This document shows positions 44,640 through 57,697 of a stretch of 64,000 nt of DNA, in pieces (within the stretch, counting starts at the first letter, position 1; the number at the start of each line of letters is the position of its first letter). The stretch spans positions 12,193,797 through 12,257,796 of the forward strand of contig CM067077.1 in NCBI GenBank assembly GCA_033980235.1, read 5' to 3'. This DNA is from Diadema setosum (Eukaryota; Echinodermata; Echinoidea; Diadematoida; Diadematidae). The translations under genes and the position numbers were made by a program. The notes under the pieces were generated by a model. It ran no database searches. It was given only the letters and a program-made list of their open reading frames with translations, and was not told the DNA's origin.

Positions 44640-44730
44640 ATGTCATCTTTGTTCCTCTCTTTTGTTCTTCTGCAGGTAAGAAATCCCTTCCAGAGAGAGT
44701 GGCTGAATGGTTCTGAAAAGATAGGTAAAG
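44640..44730 (+). other. Putative recursive splice site with RS-exon 2
   Basis: A 30-base pyrimidine-rich tract (TTTGTTCCTCTCTTTTGTTC, then TTCTGCAG) ends at 44675 and runs straight into the donor GTAAGA. A second donor (ATAG|GTAAAG) at 44724/44725 defines a 49-base segment, 44676-44724. One phase is open (VRNPFQREWLNGSEKI), one gives KKSLPERVAEWF and a stop, and the third stops at once. The layout is the same as at 23632, and even the first bases are similar (GTAAGAATCACCTTC against GTAAGAAATCCCTTC). The reading is a ratchet point of a long plus-strand intron; a small cassette or terminal exon is the alternative. Confidence 0.45.
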
Positions 44731-45377
44731 TGTGTACATTGTAGTTCAAATAGCTGTGCTGCTATATGAGTATGTATATGAGACAGAAAGATACAGGGAG
44801 AGAGACAGAGAGAGAAAGAGAGAGAGAAAACAAGAGGGAGAGACTGAGAGAGAAAGATACACACATACATGTCCACACATATTCATTTTTACATATTTAC
44901 ATTATGTCTTTGAGAATGCCTTGCTCCTTATGATAACAATTACAATATTTTTGATATCTTCTCTGTGTGCCTATTTTCCTGTTGATTTCTTTTTCCTAGT
45001 AGTTACATGTAGATATTGATAGGTGACGGTTCTTATTTGTTGACTTCTATCATTAGAGAATGATCTTTGCGAGTCCATGATGGGATTTTGATATTTATTT
45101 TCTTTCCTCTTCTGATACGGTAGCAGTAGATGAAGAGATGTATAGATAACACCATTGAATGCCTCCCGTATGGGAAGAAATTGCAAAGAAGCAGATTCTC
45201 AATAGTTGGCGTCATATCAATCAGAGACATTTACAATAATGCCTTCTTGGATCCCTGCCAGCAGCTTAGGAATGGTCCGGTAGCTGTAATACCAACCACT
45301 CCCCCTCCTGGGTCCTCCCTGACCATTATCCATCCGTTACCGATGGCGACAATGGATGTCAGTGTTGCCGCCTGGGG
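44731..45377. other. GA-rich microsatellite, GC-richer patch
   Basis: An imperfect GAGA tract spans 44786-44852. A plus-strand frame through 45240-45390 is GC-rich (includes GPVAVIPTTPPPGSSLTIIH) but has only an ATG in weak context, and its supposed acceptor phase meets a stop. Confidence 0.35.
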
Positions 45378-45838
45378 AGGTCAGGGGTACTAGAGAGGCT
45401 GAGCCCAGCTATTGACCACAAGACCATCCGGTTGATGTACTTGGCCTTCAAATCATCACCTGGAATACGCTATTGAATGATGGGTGTCTTAAAACATGAC
45501 CTCTTTGTAGGGTTAAATGGAGGAGAGAAATTACATTTTATATTGCTTTCAGTATAGGCAAATAGAAATGATATGTTCTTGAGATCTGCATCATATATAT
45601 ATATATATTCTTTTTAGGTCAGGGGTATGGGGAGAGGCTGAGCCCAGCTACCACACGTCCGTCCAGTTGATGTACAAGTGTAAACTAAACCATCGCCTGG
45701 ATTATGCTGTTGAATGATGGGTGTGTCTTAAATCGTGGCCTCTCTGTAGGATTAACAAGGAAGATAGATGTGCAGTCTTGAAGTGAGGACAGTAAGCAAA
45801 TAAAAATGATATATTCTTGAGATCCGGATCATCATTTT
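45378..45838 (+). repeat. 238-bp tandem duplication
   Basis: The unit starting AGGTCAGGGGTA at 45378 recurs from 45616, with GAGAGGCTGAGCCCAGCTA, TGAATGATGGGTGT and TTCTTGAGATC all shifted by 238 bases. The copies are diverged but collinear. Confidence 0.8.
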
Positions 45839-47881
45839 GGTTTCAATCACACTTCTTTCAAACTCCCCCCATCTCCCTGTTTCAAGGCAGCAGGTTATTA
45901 GCACGGTCACTTCTGTGTTGTCTAGGGAATTGCACTTGAATAGCATTTAGGGAACTCCGCAAGAAGGTCTTGACAGCTGTCATTCCTAAAAGGAGACAAT
46001 CCTCAATCAAGATATCTGTTATGGTCGTCAGCTTCCTATTCAGGGGTCAGAGGTCGAGTCTTTGTTGCATTGAACCTGGCCTTTGCGGAATGCCCAAGGA
46101 GGATCTCTTACTCCAGAGGTCCCATAAAAAGTGGCAGAAACATCTGTCTGGACCATTTTAAGGGGAGCCAATTTGATGGACAATCCAGTGGACCAAATCT
46201 AGTGGAAATTTGCTCGGAAATGCTCGTTGGTGATTTCAGCGTCTGCCACTGAATTCTTGCCTACTCAAGGCCTTTGTACACTGTTACATACAATGTACTT
46301 TGACTGCCAAATGTCGGAGAACTTAAAAAATGATTTTGGTAAAGAAAAAAAAAATCTCTTCTGTTTTATTCAATTTCATAACTGCAGCAATGCAGAATAT
46401 GTGTGAACACATCCATGGGACCATGGATTAAAAAAAGAAAAGGATAAAAAGAAAGGTATTTGGTGTATTGCGTCTTGATAATGCTTCACAGTTTATGTTG
46501 ATGGGCTTCACTGGTTCAGCCATTGTTGATTCTTCCTGCTAGTATAACATTGCCAGCAGAGAAAGAAAAGAAAAGAAAAATTGTCAAACAAACTGAAGAC
46601 AAAGCGGTTCTGACACTGAAGTAAAACATGAAGTTGTAAAACACATGAAGTAAAACATGGGAATACATTGATTCCTGCAGGCTGGTTGTGAAGACATGCA
46701 GGAGGATAATAAATAATGATAATGAATATTTCTAACACGCACTTTCTAACAGTATGTTACTCGAGGCGCTACCATAATTGATACATTATAATCACTTGAC
46801 AACATAATTCAAAAAGATAAGTAAGTTTGATAAATTGAGACATCTAACCAAAAAAAAAACAACATATATGCAAATGATAACTAGGATGCCCTAGACTCCT
46901 TAATAGAGTAGTCATGTTTGTGTGCTTTGAGGTACATAGCCTACTGGCCAAAAAGCTACCGTGAAGTTGAATTCAGGGTGATAGAACAGCTCCTGCTGAG
47001 ATCTCAATAAACTTAACATGATTATCATGTTTACTCACGAAATGACATTCTTAGACATTTTTACATGAGGATGGAACAACAAGCTAGTATTCAAATCACC
47101 TGTTTCTATTAAATCTACTTTAGTACTTAGACTCAAACTGAAATGCATTAGCTGTTGCTATGTTAGGCAAGGTAAAGACAAGCTCTCAGGTTACCAAAAG
47201 CAAAACACTGTTTGAAAGGAGTTTATTAAGTTTGTGCCAGCAAACCAGTTTTTGTGTTTGCCATCCAGTAATCTCAAACTACTAAGCACAGCTTCTCAGG
47301 ATTGGCTCCACAAATATGATTGAGAAATACGTTGAGGCATATTTCCCTATGGTAAATCATTGCAATGTTGTCATGCCATGATTTTATGTGAGGATGTATA
47401 TTCCATGAATCAAAAAGTATGGTCATGTGGCAGGTAATTAAAGCAGGGCGTTCTCCTGACATCTTTATAAGAGTGTAACAAAAATATGACAACAAACAGA
47501 ATAACAAAATCAGGGTTTTTCTGTTTCTTTGTCCATTTCTATGTCTTGTCATTTTCTTTTTATTGTTTCCTTGTCTGTTTTCATTGTTGCATGAAAAACA
47601 AGAAAAGAATAATACATATCAAGGGATCTCTTTTTATGTGTTGAGCAGATGTGACTAGACATGTAATTAAGTCCTGTAATAAGTCAGAAGTCCTTTTTCT
47701 TTCATCATGTAGGTTTTATTTGGAGGAGCTTTTCTATTGGAAGCGGTCTGTTTGACAATGCAATTTTGCTGGGAGGGAGTTCATGGTTATCTGGGCAGCT
47801 AGCCTTCATCAACTTCATTAGTGATGCTTGGCAGCTACAAAGTGTGGGTCATGCTAGAAGTATTTTGGCACGGGTCCAGGT
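45839..47881. other. No gene; one DR1-like site
   Basis: GGGTCAGAGGTCG at 46044-46056 is a DR1-spaced pair inside a moderately GC-rich stretch (45960-46250). The rest is AT-rich with nothing recognised. Confidence 0.45.
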
Positions 47882-48152
47882 CTAAGACCCCGTTTACACC
47901 AGTTGAAAGTAATTGCTGTACCAAAAGCATGGCTGGCCCAAGGCCCGCCTATTGCTGACATAAACGCAAGCTGACCCAAATGCGTGGCCAAGCCCACTCG
48001 GCTGTATTGTAGAGATTGCTGGGGGGGGGGGGGGGGGGGAGAGTGTTTACAAGTAAGTATGTAGAGCACCACTATGATGAAACAAAGAATATGTAAAAGG
48101 AAACTTCACATTCCCATCCTGGGGCAGGCCCGCCACTATAAACGGGGTCTAG
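47882..48152. mobile_element. MITE N with AGACCCCGTTTA ends
   Basis: Left CTAAGACCCCGTTTACACC and right AAACGGGGTCTAG are inverted repeats bounding 271 bases. The interior contains GGCCCGCCTA and its partner GCAGGCCCGCC, and a G-run (48021-48039). Confidence 0.7.
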
Positions 48153-50418
48153 GAGGTCCAGGAATACATACAGTAGTTCTACATCAGAGGCAGACAGTAA
48201 TTGGCATTGCAGAGGGAGCGACAGGTGCTTACATGTATATTTTCACCGGATTTTTAAAGTTTGTGTGTTGTGTCATTCTATTTCCTTTGATTTTTAGGTT
48301 GTTTCATCTGTTTTTTTTTCCGTTCTTCGTTTTGATCTGCATTAGGATGCACTTCATTTTGTATGTCAATTATGAGAGAATCCGCTAGAGTTTAGACTTG
48401 ATAAGGATTCTTGTTTGTTTACTTTTTGATGACCATCTTTCACATATTCATTTTCGTCTACATTTTAAATCTGAACTTTTAGAAATTCATGTGTGTAATT
48501 TTGACACATGAAAGAGACCAAAAAAAAAAAAAAATAAAAGATTTAAGGGGGGACATGACAGAGTGTACCAGCATTGTATTTGTAAAATAGGCTAATTACA
48601 CACTTTGATTTGACAATCTTAATAAAAGGTCTGTAGATGGTGACTGGAAACAGAGAATAGAGTGTCTCAGTCAAAAGCTCCCTTAATGATCTGTAAGATA
48701 TTGATTGAAGTTTGTAAGATATTTTCATGAAGTGGAATGAGGGATGTTGCTGTTAAGATGTATTTGTTAAGAAAGGATTTTGGTAAATCAAACTACATTC
48801 TAATTGGAAAAACCACTGAACTGTTTAGGAGTTCAGAGCCAAAACTTTTCTTAAACTCTCAGAAGACATTTGCAAGAAAACTTAGAAGCTTTCGAGTGAG
48901 GAAGAAGTACTTGCATTCCCTGACTGATGGCAATCTACCGGGGAACATCGAATATGGTGCCAAATATCAAGCCTGTGGTACAAAAGGTTATTGGTGTGCA
49001 TCAAGGTGGAACTCAAAAGCTGCTTTGCCAATTTCAGCTCTAAAAACTCATTCACAGAGTCGCCTGACACGCAATTAATGAACACTGATGAAGAAATTGA
49101 TTTTATTAATAAATAGTCTCTTATTGCTGCATTCTCTCTGACTATTCACTGGTCTGCTTCCTGCTGAAAGTAGTGATCCGAGCGTGGTGTTTGAATTGCC
49201 ACACCTTGTACACTCCACCTCCCATGACTGCCATTTGACTTTATCTCTCCCACGCATGCATCCACAGGCTTTCTTGTCTCTTATATCTTGTCTTTGCTTC
49301 CGAAGAGGTCAGTGTCATATCTGTTGCCTGCAAGGCAGCAGCTAATATAGAGATCATATTCCAAGCTGCACGGAATGGGGGATTAAAAAGAGGAATTTGC
49401 TGCATTGGTGCTTACCATAATGATTCCCAATGACAACAGTCTTAGAATATTGTTCTCACCTCAGCTGCATTATTTACCCAATACAACATGTATCTGATGA
49501 AAAGAAAGCTTCATCAAAGATGAGTAAAAGATGCAAGACAGTGTGGCATAAAAGTTAAAAGAAATTATTTGATGTGAATTACATCATAATATAATACATA
49601 TTATAATATGTTGAAACATTATTTGATGTGGTATACTACACCTGTATGTACATCGTAATAATCTAGTAGATTTAATATAAAATATAATACAGTGTAGTGT
49701 AATATGATGTATATGGTATAATTGATATTACTGTATTTACCCACTGAAGTCTTGTCAATGTAAACATGGCATTATTTTCTACAATGGGTAATTAATACCA
49801 ATAACCCATTTAAACTGATGGATCTTCAGGGACTTATAAAAGTGAGTTAATCTGTAAAATATCTTGTAAGTAGCAGGCAGGATTTGATGCCAGGCTCTTG
49901 AGGGGAAAAGAGGAACTTTATCAGGTTTGTTAGAGGGAGGTACGTTGTATGTGTCCTTAAATGCACTTTTTTTTTAGCTTGAGTGGGCGAAACAATGAAA
50001 AAAAAGGTTGAGGGATACTCTTTAAAAGTGCTGTTTGCTGAGATTTACTGTCAGTTTAATGAAGCATGCATTCCATAGAAGCACACAAGCACACATGTGC
50101 ATGCACACACACACGCACACACACACACACAGAAAGAAACCTGTCGTATTGGTTGAATTGTAAGACTACACCAGCCTTTATCTTTGACAGACTTAACAAA
50201 AGGCACATGAGGGTCATTAGTAAGGTGTGAAGATGAACCCCATCACCTCCCCCCCCCCCTCCGTCCCCATTCTACCTTGATGAGTCACATAATATCAATG
50301 ATCTTATTTAATTGGTCCTTGAAGCTCCACTTGTTTGGAATGTTATATGAGTTTGTGCAGTAGGGTGGGACTATGGACCTAATGGATGTACCTTTAATAG
50401 ATACTTTGATATTTGACA
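48153..50418. other. No supported gene
   Basis: Open frames overlap on both strands at 48737-49085. The plus frame (113 codons) and the minus frame (67 codons) are each motif-free. There is an AC microsatellite (50105-50131) and a C-run (50251-50260). Confidence 0.45.
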
Positions 50419-50861
50419 CAATAGGCCTGTTCACACACAAGGGAAAAAGTGCGATTTAAAAATCGATTTTCTTATTGCGATCAAAATTTCGAAATTTTTT
50501 CCAGTGTGGACAGAAAAATCTCACTAATTACCGCGATCCTTATCGCGATCCAACTCGCACTATTAGTGCGATTTTTCAGAATAATCGCGATTATTTTGCC
50601 AAGCGTCGTGTGTGTGAGCGCGAGATTGAGATTCGGAAATCGGTATTTTTAATCCCATCATTCGTAGCGCGTGCGAAACTCTATTGGGACTGCGGGGTCA
50701 GTCTTCGGTCATGCAAGATTCGCGCATTCGCAGTTTGGCCACTGATCGTTCTTTCCTTGATGCGAAGTGCGATTTTTCCCTGTGTATGAACGGTCGAAAA
50801 AAAAATCGAAATTTGCATCGCGATTGAAATTTCGATTTTCGTTGTTTGTGAACGGGCCTAA
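50419..50861 (-). mobile_element. GGCCTGTTCACA foldback H, copy 2
   Basis: Reverse-orientation copy of 38485-38928, nearly collinear over 440 bases. The NRF1 palindrome of copy 1 is mutated here (CGCGCATTCGC). Confidence 0.85.
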
Positions 50862-52404
50862 TGCTCCACATCACAAAGACATACTGTAAGGCTACCCCAA
50901 TCACTTTAAAATCGACTTAGTCAGCATCTTACAAACAATGGCTAGAAAGTGCAACGAATCAGGTCAAATTGTGTTTTCTTAAATGTAGTCCTATCAGGAT
51001 TAAGGCGGAGACTTTCTAGAGCTTGCATATAAATTTGCTTATGTCCACTGTCACCAACAAGTAATGATTTATATTTTGAGGCTGCTGTTGGCGTTACACT
51101 GTAGATTATAACAGTGGAAAATTTGATTCACTAAATTCAGTGTTGCCTTAAGAAATTATAATAATCATGACAACAACTGGATATTCTTGGAAAATTTTTT
51201 ATAAGCTTGAATATGGTAATTCTTCATTTTGATTTTCATGTCATGTCACTGGAATTGAAATCTATCTACAACTTTCTAGATGGCACCATTATCTCATTTA
51301 ATTTTCTCTTCAATGCAGTTGTACGAAATATCACTGCTCCATGATGTGACGTGATATTCAGTTACACATACTTTGTAATTTTTTGTCAGGTTTGGATGAA
51401 TGTGTACCATCCTGGTTTTTTTTTAATTTACTCCATTCATAAGATTTTATTCTTTTAATGGTAGTCATTGAAATATGGAGTGGCTTTCTGCTGTTGACAT
51501 GCAGAAGTAAATAAGGTTTAAAAAAAGGAATACTTTGATAAGTCTTTGGATTAATTTGCTGTGAAAGAGTGTGAGTTACAGATGGTAAATATGAAATTCT
51601 TGAATGAGACCTTCAAAATATCCTGCTAGAGATTGACATATAGCCTGATAACCGTGGGTACGAAAAGATATTACAAGTTTGGGTCAAGAGGAAATGTTGA
51701 TTCAGAAACTGAGCATTTCAGAGTCTGAATATGCTAACTAAAAATTTGAGCTTCTGTACATATTTTTAAGAAGATTTCGACTATTTGTAGGGAAGTTTGC
51801 AGGGGAATTAAAATCTTGGACTCGTATAGGCTGAGTCAACCGAGCTGTCAGCAGTTATGACATTAAGAAGATGGGAGACATTTGTGCTGAATTTTTTTAT
51901 CCTGATCGTGGGTGGTTTGGGCACGCATTCTCGATTGGCAAATTTCCACAGCTCCATGAATGACATTTTGCAAAGTTTGACACACTATTGGCACTAGAAT
52001 CTTGCTGTGGAAGTGAGGTTCACTCCCACGAGGCTGCTTCAAGTACTGGGGATATGGCATATTATTCAGCGAGTCTAGTTTCTCGCGAATAAGGACTTCT
52101 GGACAATTTTTCGAGTGGTTAAGTTTGCGAGCGTGGATTACAGTAATGAATGCAGAAGTGTGCACATGCATGTCACATTTATTTTGGGATCTCAGTTGAA
52201 ATTTTTTTTTGTGTGTTAATTGTTAGATTTGAAAATATCACCCGTCTCCTGAAATTTTTGGAAATATAAACCCTGCAAAGTATACATATGTATTTGCTAT
52301 AAAAGCAGAGATTTTTGCATGCATGAAATTTTTGCAAATTTCCTGAGGAGCCAAGATTTGAAAAATGGAATGCACACAAAAGTTCCTGTCTACACTATAA
52401 GCAT
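50862..52404. other. No gene; repeat P fragments at 51860-52404
   Basis: The right third matches repeat P (to 42405-42460 in reverse and 13120-13200 directly). The left part is plain AT-rich DNA. Confidence 0.45.
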
Positions 52405-52892
52405 GGAATTGGACAATCCGCTCAAAAGTTATGAATTTTTGAAGTTTCTGCGCAGTCACGGCTGGATGAGAAGACTACTATAGCTTGTGATGTCACATGT
52501 GTACAATGTTATAAAGAAAGTATAAGGAAAATTCAACATATTTTCACTTGTCCCGCATAACTAAAGAACACTCGACTTCTCTCTTTCAGAAGGCAGGGGG
52601 TATGATATTGCTCTTAATATACTTTAGTAACAAGTCGAAGAAATGTGCACTTTCGTCGAAAAGTAAAGTTTTGTGAAATTTTCTTTTTATTTTCCTTATA
52701 TTGTTCTATGCATGTGGCATCATACACTGTGGTAGACTTCTCATCCAGCAGTGACTGCGCAGAGACTGTATTAAAAAATCCATAACTTTGGAACGGATAG
52801 TTGGATTTTCCCCAAACTTTCACTGATGTGTTTTACTGATATTATTGCATTCACTCAATCTGCATGTATATGAAGGTGGACTTGTCCTTTAA
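52405..52892. mobile_element. TTAA element B, left end missing
   Basis: Matches the full copy at 59495 from TTGGACAATCCG onwards through GCTGGATGAGAAGACTACTA to the right end CTTGTCCTTTAA (TTAA 52889-52892). The left end has been replaced by repeat P. Confidence 0.75.
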
Positions 52893-53343
52893 GTGCTTTG
52901 ACCAGGTACTGGTTAACATGATCTCGGTTATTTCCTTTTTACACCCTTATTTACATATGTAGTAGTCAACAGTGATCAAGAACATATTTTTCTCTTTTTC
53001 CTGTGTGTGTGTGTGTGTGTGTGTGGTCTTGATTGGAATGGTTTTTTTTTGTGAATGTGTGTTTTTTTTGTCAGAAGTACATCTTACAGCTACGTAAGAA
53101 TGCATGCGTTTCAGTGATGCGAGAATGATAAGGACATTTTGTGTGGTCCCCAGAGCTTCAGAAGATGGTTCTGTCTCTTCTTGTCGGGTCGTTTGAGTAA
53201 TTAGAGATCAAAAAGACTCCCCCTCTTTCCTCTCTGAGATCTCGTTTCAGTGAAGGTACTTTTGATAGTTGCCATCAAGAGAGATAATCTGGAGTCAATT
53301 GGTGATGTGTTGTTTGCCAACTTAGTTCAGGTTACCAGAGACT

Positions 53344-53416
53344 AAAGGGCTTTTTACACAAGTTTGCAAATTTTTGCTTAGTCCCGTAGCAACGGGGCTA
53401 AGGGGGGGGGGGGGGC
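53344..53416. mobile_element. Element F, left-end fragment
   Basis: AAAGGGCTTTTTACACAAG through TTAGTCCCGTAGCAACGG to a G-run, then unrelated sequence. Only the first 70 bases of element F remain. A TG microsatellite lies just upstream at 53001-53024. Confidence 0.7.
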
Positions 53417-56400
53417 ACTTGTTGATGTTTTTCTTATTTTTCGTGATGAACCTTCCAGTCTGACATGCGTCAATATGCGAGACACCCTCTGCTATGTATG
53501 ACAGCAAAGATCGTACTGTACACTCATGAGTACGATATGCATGACACATGTACCACGATTGAAAGGCGAAACAATAGCAAGTGAGTACCGAGACAAGTCT
53601 CGCATTTGCGTCTTCCATATTTTGCCGATGTCCGATGAAAGTATAAAAGGAAACGAAAAATAGAGCAAATACATGCTGCATTCTAGGGAAATTTTGAGCT
53701 GAAATAATATGTATGACACACGCAATGTTTGCGTGGAAATTTTCGTGTTTTTGTTTTGTTTTGTTTTTTCAATTTTAGGTCCAAAAGTAGGGGTGCGTCT
53801 TATACACGGGTGCGTCTTCTACACGGAACTTTATGGTAGTTATTGAGCAGAAATGAAATTGCAATGAAAACAAAACAAAACAAAAAAAAAATCCTTCCAG
53901 CTCACAGCATTATCTGTCACAGAGCTTTGCCTTTGGAAAGACACTCAGGTCTCTGATTTGGAAGTTTGAAGTTTTCAAGTTTCCCCCTGAAGGAGGTATT
54001 TTAATTGATCGTAAAAGCAGAGATAGGTAATCAAAATTCATCTCTGGATTGCCTTTGACTAAAAATGTGCCTGATGACGGGCTGGGAGCGTGCACCAAAT
54101 TCCTGCTCCCAGCGGTTATAACTCTGTAAGTCGTTGAAAAGAAACAGTCACAACGATTGAAATTACTAACTAGATATGGACTGAGGTGTGTTGTCGTCAT
54201 TTGTAGGTGTGATCTGTGCGTTTGTACATGTACGTCTGTATGTGTGTGTGTCTGTTGAAATGCGTTTTTAGTTTGAATATGTGACAGTATTACATTTTTA
54301 AGTAGGTATTTTGGAAAGATCTTTCTGTCCAGGAGAGCCACCCACAGTGCTTATTTTGACTGGTTAGCTCTCTAGATTCAGGCAGAATTACAAAACTCAG
54401 CATATATATTTTTTTTTTTTACATGTCAAAATAACTGTGATGAATGAAAGCTGGAACATTCATACATGTACATTGTATATAGTATAAAACTTGTTATATT
54501 GTCCCATCTGTTTTGATAGTGTCACAATATCAAAGACATGTGTTCATCTCTGTTGGCTGGTTGCCTTCCCTCCCAATGTGGGACATCATCATTGCAATGT
54601 CTCTCTCTTCTTTGTTTTTATATTGAAAGGTCAATAAACTTTGAAAGATGATGCAGCTGGTATGCCTGTGGTACAGTGTAGACTCACCTTTGATGCCCCC
54701 ATAATAGCTCTGGCTTATATGTTTGCAATAACATACAAGTATATCTTCCATGGCCGAAACCTTAGTTGTTTAATGTCATGTCACTCAAGTCTGCCAGATC
54801 ACACTTGTGTTCACCTTCCAAATCAATGGCTTATCTTCATGATCTCTTTTCTTTACTTTGTTTTGTTTTAGCTCTTTGTAAGAGAGCTAGTCCAGTGTTA
54901 TTTCATGAAGCAAATGTATAATGATATTTTCTTTTATATCAGACTTGGTAGTGCAAATTGCGGATCCTGTCTAGAAACCTTATTTGGCGAAAACACGCGT
55001 GCAAGAATCCAAGGCATGGGGACTCCCATCTTTCAGCCAAAGTCGTGTACGATGGCCCTTAGAGCTGAAGATTTACTCTGTAAATGCGATTATATATCCG
55101 CCGCAGGACTCATTTTTAGTAGGTAAATATGGTTGTTTGGCAGTGCAGAGGCACGTAGATGGCCATCCTTGATTTATGACTTTGTCCTATTGCTGTAATG
55201 ATGTGCCTGTCCCTGCCAAGTTGAGACGGAGTCCAGTGAAAGGTGCTGACAAAAGAGAAGTTAGTGCAGACTGAGGATGTTCCAAATACTATTTGCAAAA
55301 TGGTTGATAGAGGTGCGATTACATTCCATTAATGCCTGGGTGAACTGGCCAAAAAACCTGGTTCATTTTGGGACTAGTCCTGAACGTACTTACTTTTACA
55401 GTGTGATAGTTTGAGTTTATGTTTCATACATGTATCATGATTTCCACTGATATTCAATTGAAAGATAATGCTGACATGATTTATTTCCTTTCCAGTAGTT
55501 ATTTTTCATTGTGTGCATTATTTGTTGTATGATTTCTATCTTTGTGTGACAGATTGTAGTTAACTGTCAAAGGAAAAAAAAAAGAAAAGAAAAAGGTGAC
55601 TCAGATTGATTCAGTTAATTCAAAGCCGAACAGATGTAGAGAGAATCTGGAGATGTCTTTTGGACACAGTCGGCAGATGTCACTATTTCTTGAAAAGATG
55701 TAAAACTTCAAAACTGTGCTACTTCCCAAGGTAGTGTCTCATTGAAATGAACTTCTGTGGCTCTGTTTCAATTACACTCTTGTTGGTTGAGCTCAACTCG
55801 AGCACGGAGCAGAGTTGCCTTCCCTATTGCTACTCTTCAAACAAGAAGAAAAAAAGTGGAGTGAACGTATCCTCCCATTCCTACCAAAGATGTGACATCT
55901 CTCCTTAAGATGGGGGTATCTGTTTATACATCGTTGAAGCCTCTGGCAATGATGCGAAAGGGAGCATGGCGTAATCCTGGGTATCACCTCAAGCCGTGGA
56001 GGCAGAAGGCATGAGCGAGCAAAGGAGATGCCATGCCATGCCAATGAAAGGCTAATTAGCGCTGTGAGAATGACAGCAATTTATTTTTATGTTAGAGCGG
56101 GAGGACGATAAGACCAAGACTGGGTGAAGTGAGGTCAACTTGACAGACTATTATGGAAATAACAAGTTGTCAGACCAGACAAGGATCATGGTGATGAAGT
56201 AGAGAAGAAAGCATTTCAGTCTAGCAGGGCACAGTGAGAGAAAATGGTTTCATATATACTGTATCTCTCTTCTTTCAAAACAAAATACAATATAAATGGC
56301 ATATGATTTTGATAGTATTGTGCATGAGCGCACAGGGGTGTGAGGCTGAAAATAGATGGATTCTTTAAAGGTAGGGAATCCCATTTGCACGCCTTAAATG

Positions 56401-57530
56401 AAGAATTGTATAAATACAGTGGTATGGTGAAGAGAGTATCATTTTACAAACTCCCATAAAGTATTGAAAGTGGAGGGTAACATTTAGTACAATTTTAAGC
56501 CGTTAGATTTTGAATTGAATTTTTTTCGGGGCTCACCGTAAATTCCAGTACATTACTAGGCTACCTTTGCAGACCCATGTACTGCATGTGTGTCCATCAT
56601 GTATATTTTGTGAAGAAAGTTCATCAACACTTACAAACATTTCTATATACATTCTTGCCACACACTCTACATGTTATTACATCAGCTCTTGTACTTTTAG
56701 ATTTGTGTTTATAGATCACAAATACAGAAGAATGCAACAAAAAGGCTTAAGTGTGGCTGACACAGAGAACTACTGAGTAGTTGAGTTTTGTGCATTATTC
56801 AAATTTTAGATAACTGTTGACTTCCAAATTTCTAAGCAGTGGCCCAAGCAAGTCCCCTGAGGTTCATATTTAATGTTTTGCTGCATTTTGGGAGGTCTGT
56901 AAAGGTATCCCCTACCATTAATGACATGTTTTTATGACACCTCCTTCTTCACTTTAACAGGATGGATCCAGTCATTTTGAATTGTCATCGCTTCAGCCCA
57001 CAAATTCACCACCCTCCCCAATCCATCACGGTCAATCATGTCTTCAATCTTAATGACCGCAAGAATTGAGCTCATATGATGAGGATAAAATGCTTCTCAG
57101 TGGATGTCAAACTTGAGAATGCCACTCTTTTCTCTTCTGTGATGCTGATGGCATCTACTGTATCACTTTTGCCTCTCTGTGGTGTACCAATGCTGCGAGC
57201 TCAGAAAACCCCCTGCTCTGCCAACATGAGTGCCGGGATGAGCCGAGGGCACGATTCCCCCCGGTGAGGTGGAACCAAGAAGAGGATGATGGGAGAGTGG
57301 CCACCGCAGATGTCATCATTCCGATTCCTCATCCTCCTCTTCCTCCTCCTCCTCCTCTCGTCAGTGCCCCCAGGGCACAAGCGTGCCATCTGCTGTGACG
57401 ATCATCATCGTTTACATCCATGGGGAGAGATACTGTCAGTCAGTCAAACCCATAGATTCATTAACCTGCCAAGAACTGATTCTCCTTTAGAGGAGGGGTA
57501 CTTTGACACACCCCAAGCATCTCCTAGCAG
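53417..57530. other. No supported gene
   Basis: The longest minus frame (53910-54341, 143 codons) crosses a GT microsatellite and has no motif. A 57286-57560 plus frame has a leucine-rich start, but its leucines come from a CCT microsatellite and it runs into the next MITE. Short A/G tracts occur at 55576-55595. Confidence 0.45.
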
Positions 57531-57697
57531 ACCTGGACCCTATTTCATGAAGAGATGTTAGGATAGGAACTCTTTCTAGAATGGCAACTTCCGATAGCAA
57601 CAGCCAGTCAGGAAGCTGGATTCTTGTCATTACCATGAAAATTACCATTCCAGCAAGAGTTGCTATCACATCGACTTTTTATGGAATGGGACCTAGG
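57531..57697. mobile_element. Short MITE with ACCTGGACCC-type ends
   Basis: Left ACCTGGACCCTATTTCATGA against the inverted right end ACCTAGGTCCCATTCCATAA: degenerate inverted repeats about 165 bases apart. The interior includes TTGCTATC and GATAGCAA. Confidence 0.45.

Noticed and set aside
48737..49085. Overlapping plus (113-codon) and minus (67-codon) frames
   Set aside because: Both strands are open at once and neither has motifs or splice pairing.
38560..50904. Pairs of similar open frames of about 100 codons near 38.6 and 50.6 kb
   Set aside because: The similarity is that of transposon H copies in opposite orientation; the same words are open on both strands.
53910..54341. Minus-strand 143-codon open frame
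   Set aside because: Runs through a GT/AC microsatellite (His-Thr repeats) and shows no recognisable domain or splice signals.
57286..57561. Apparent signal peptide (MMGEWPPQMSSFRFLILLF)
   Set aside because: The leucine run comes from a CCT microsatellite, there is no acceptor or promoter, and the frame ends inside a MITE.
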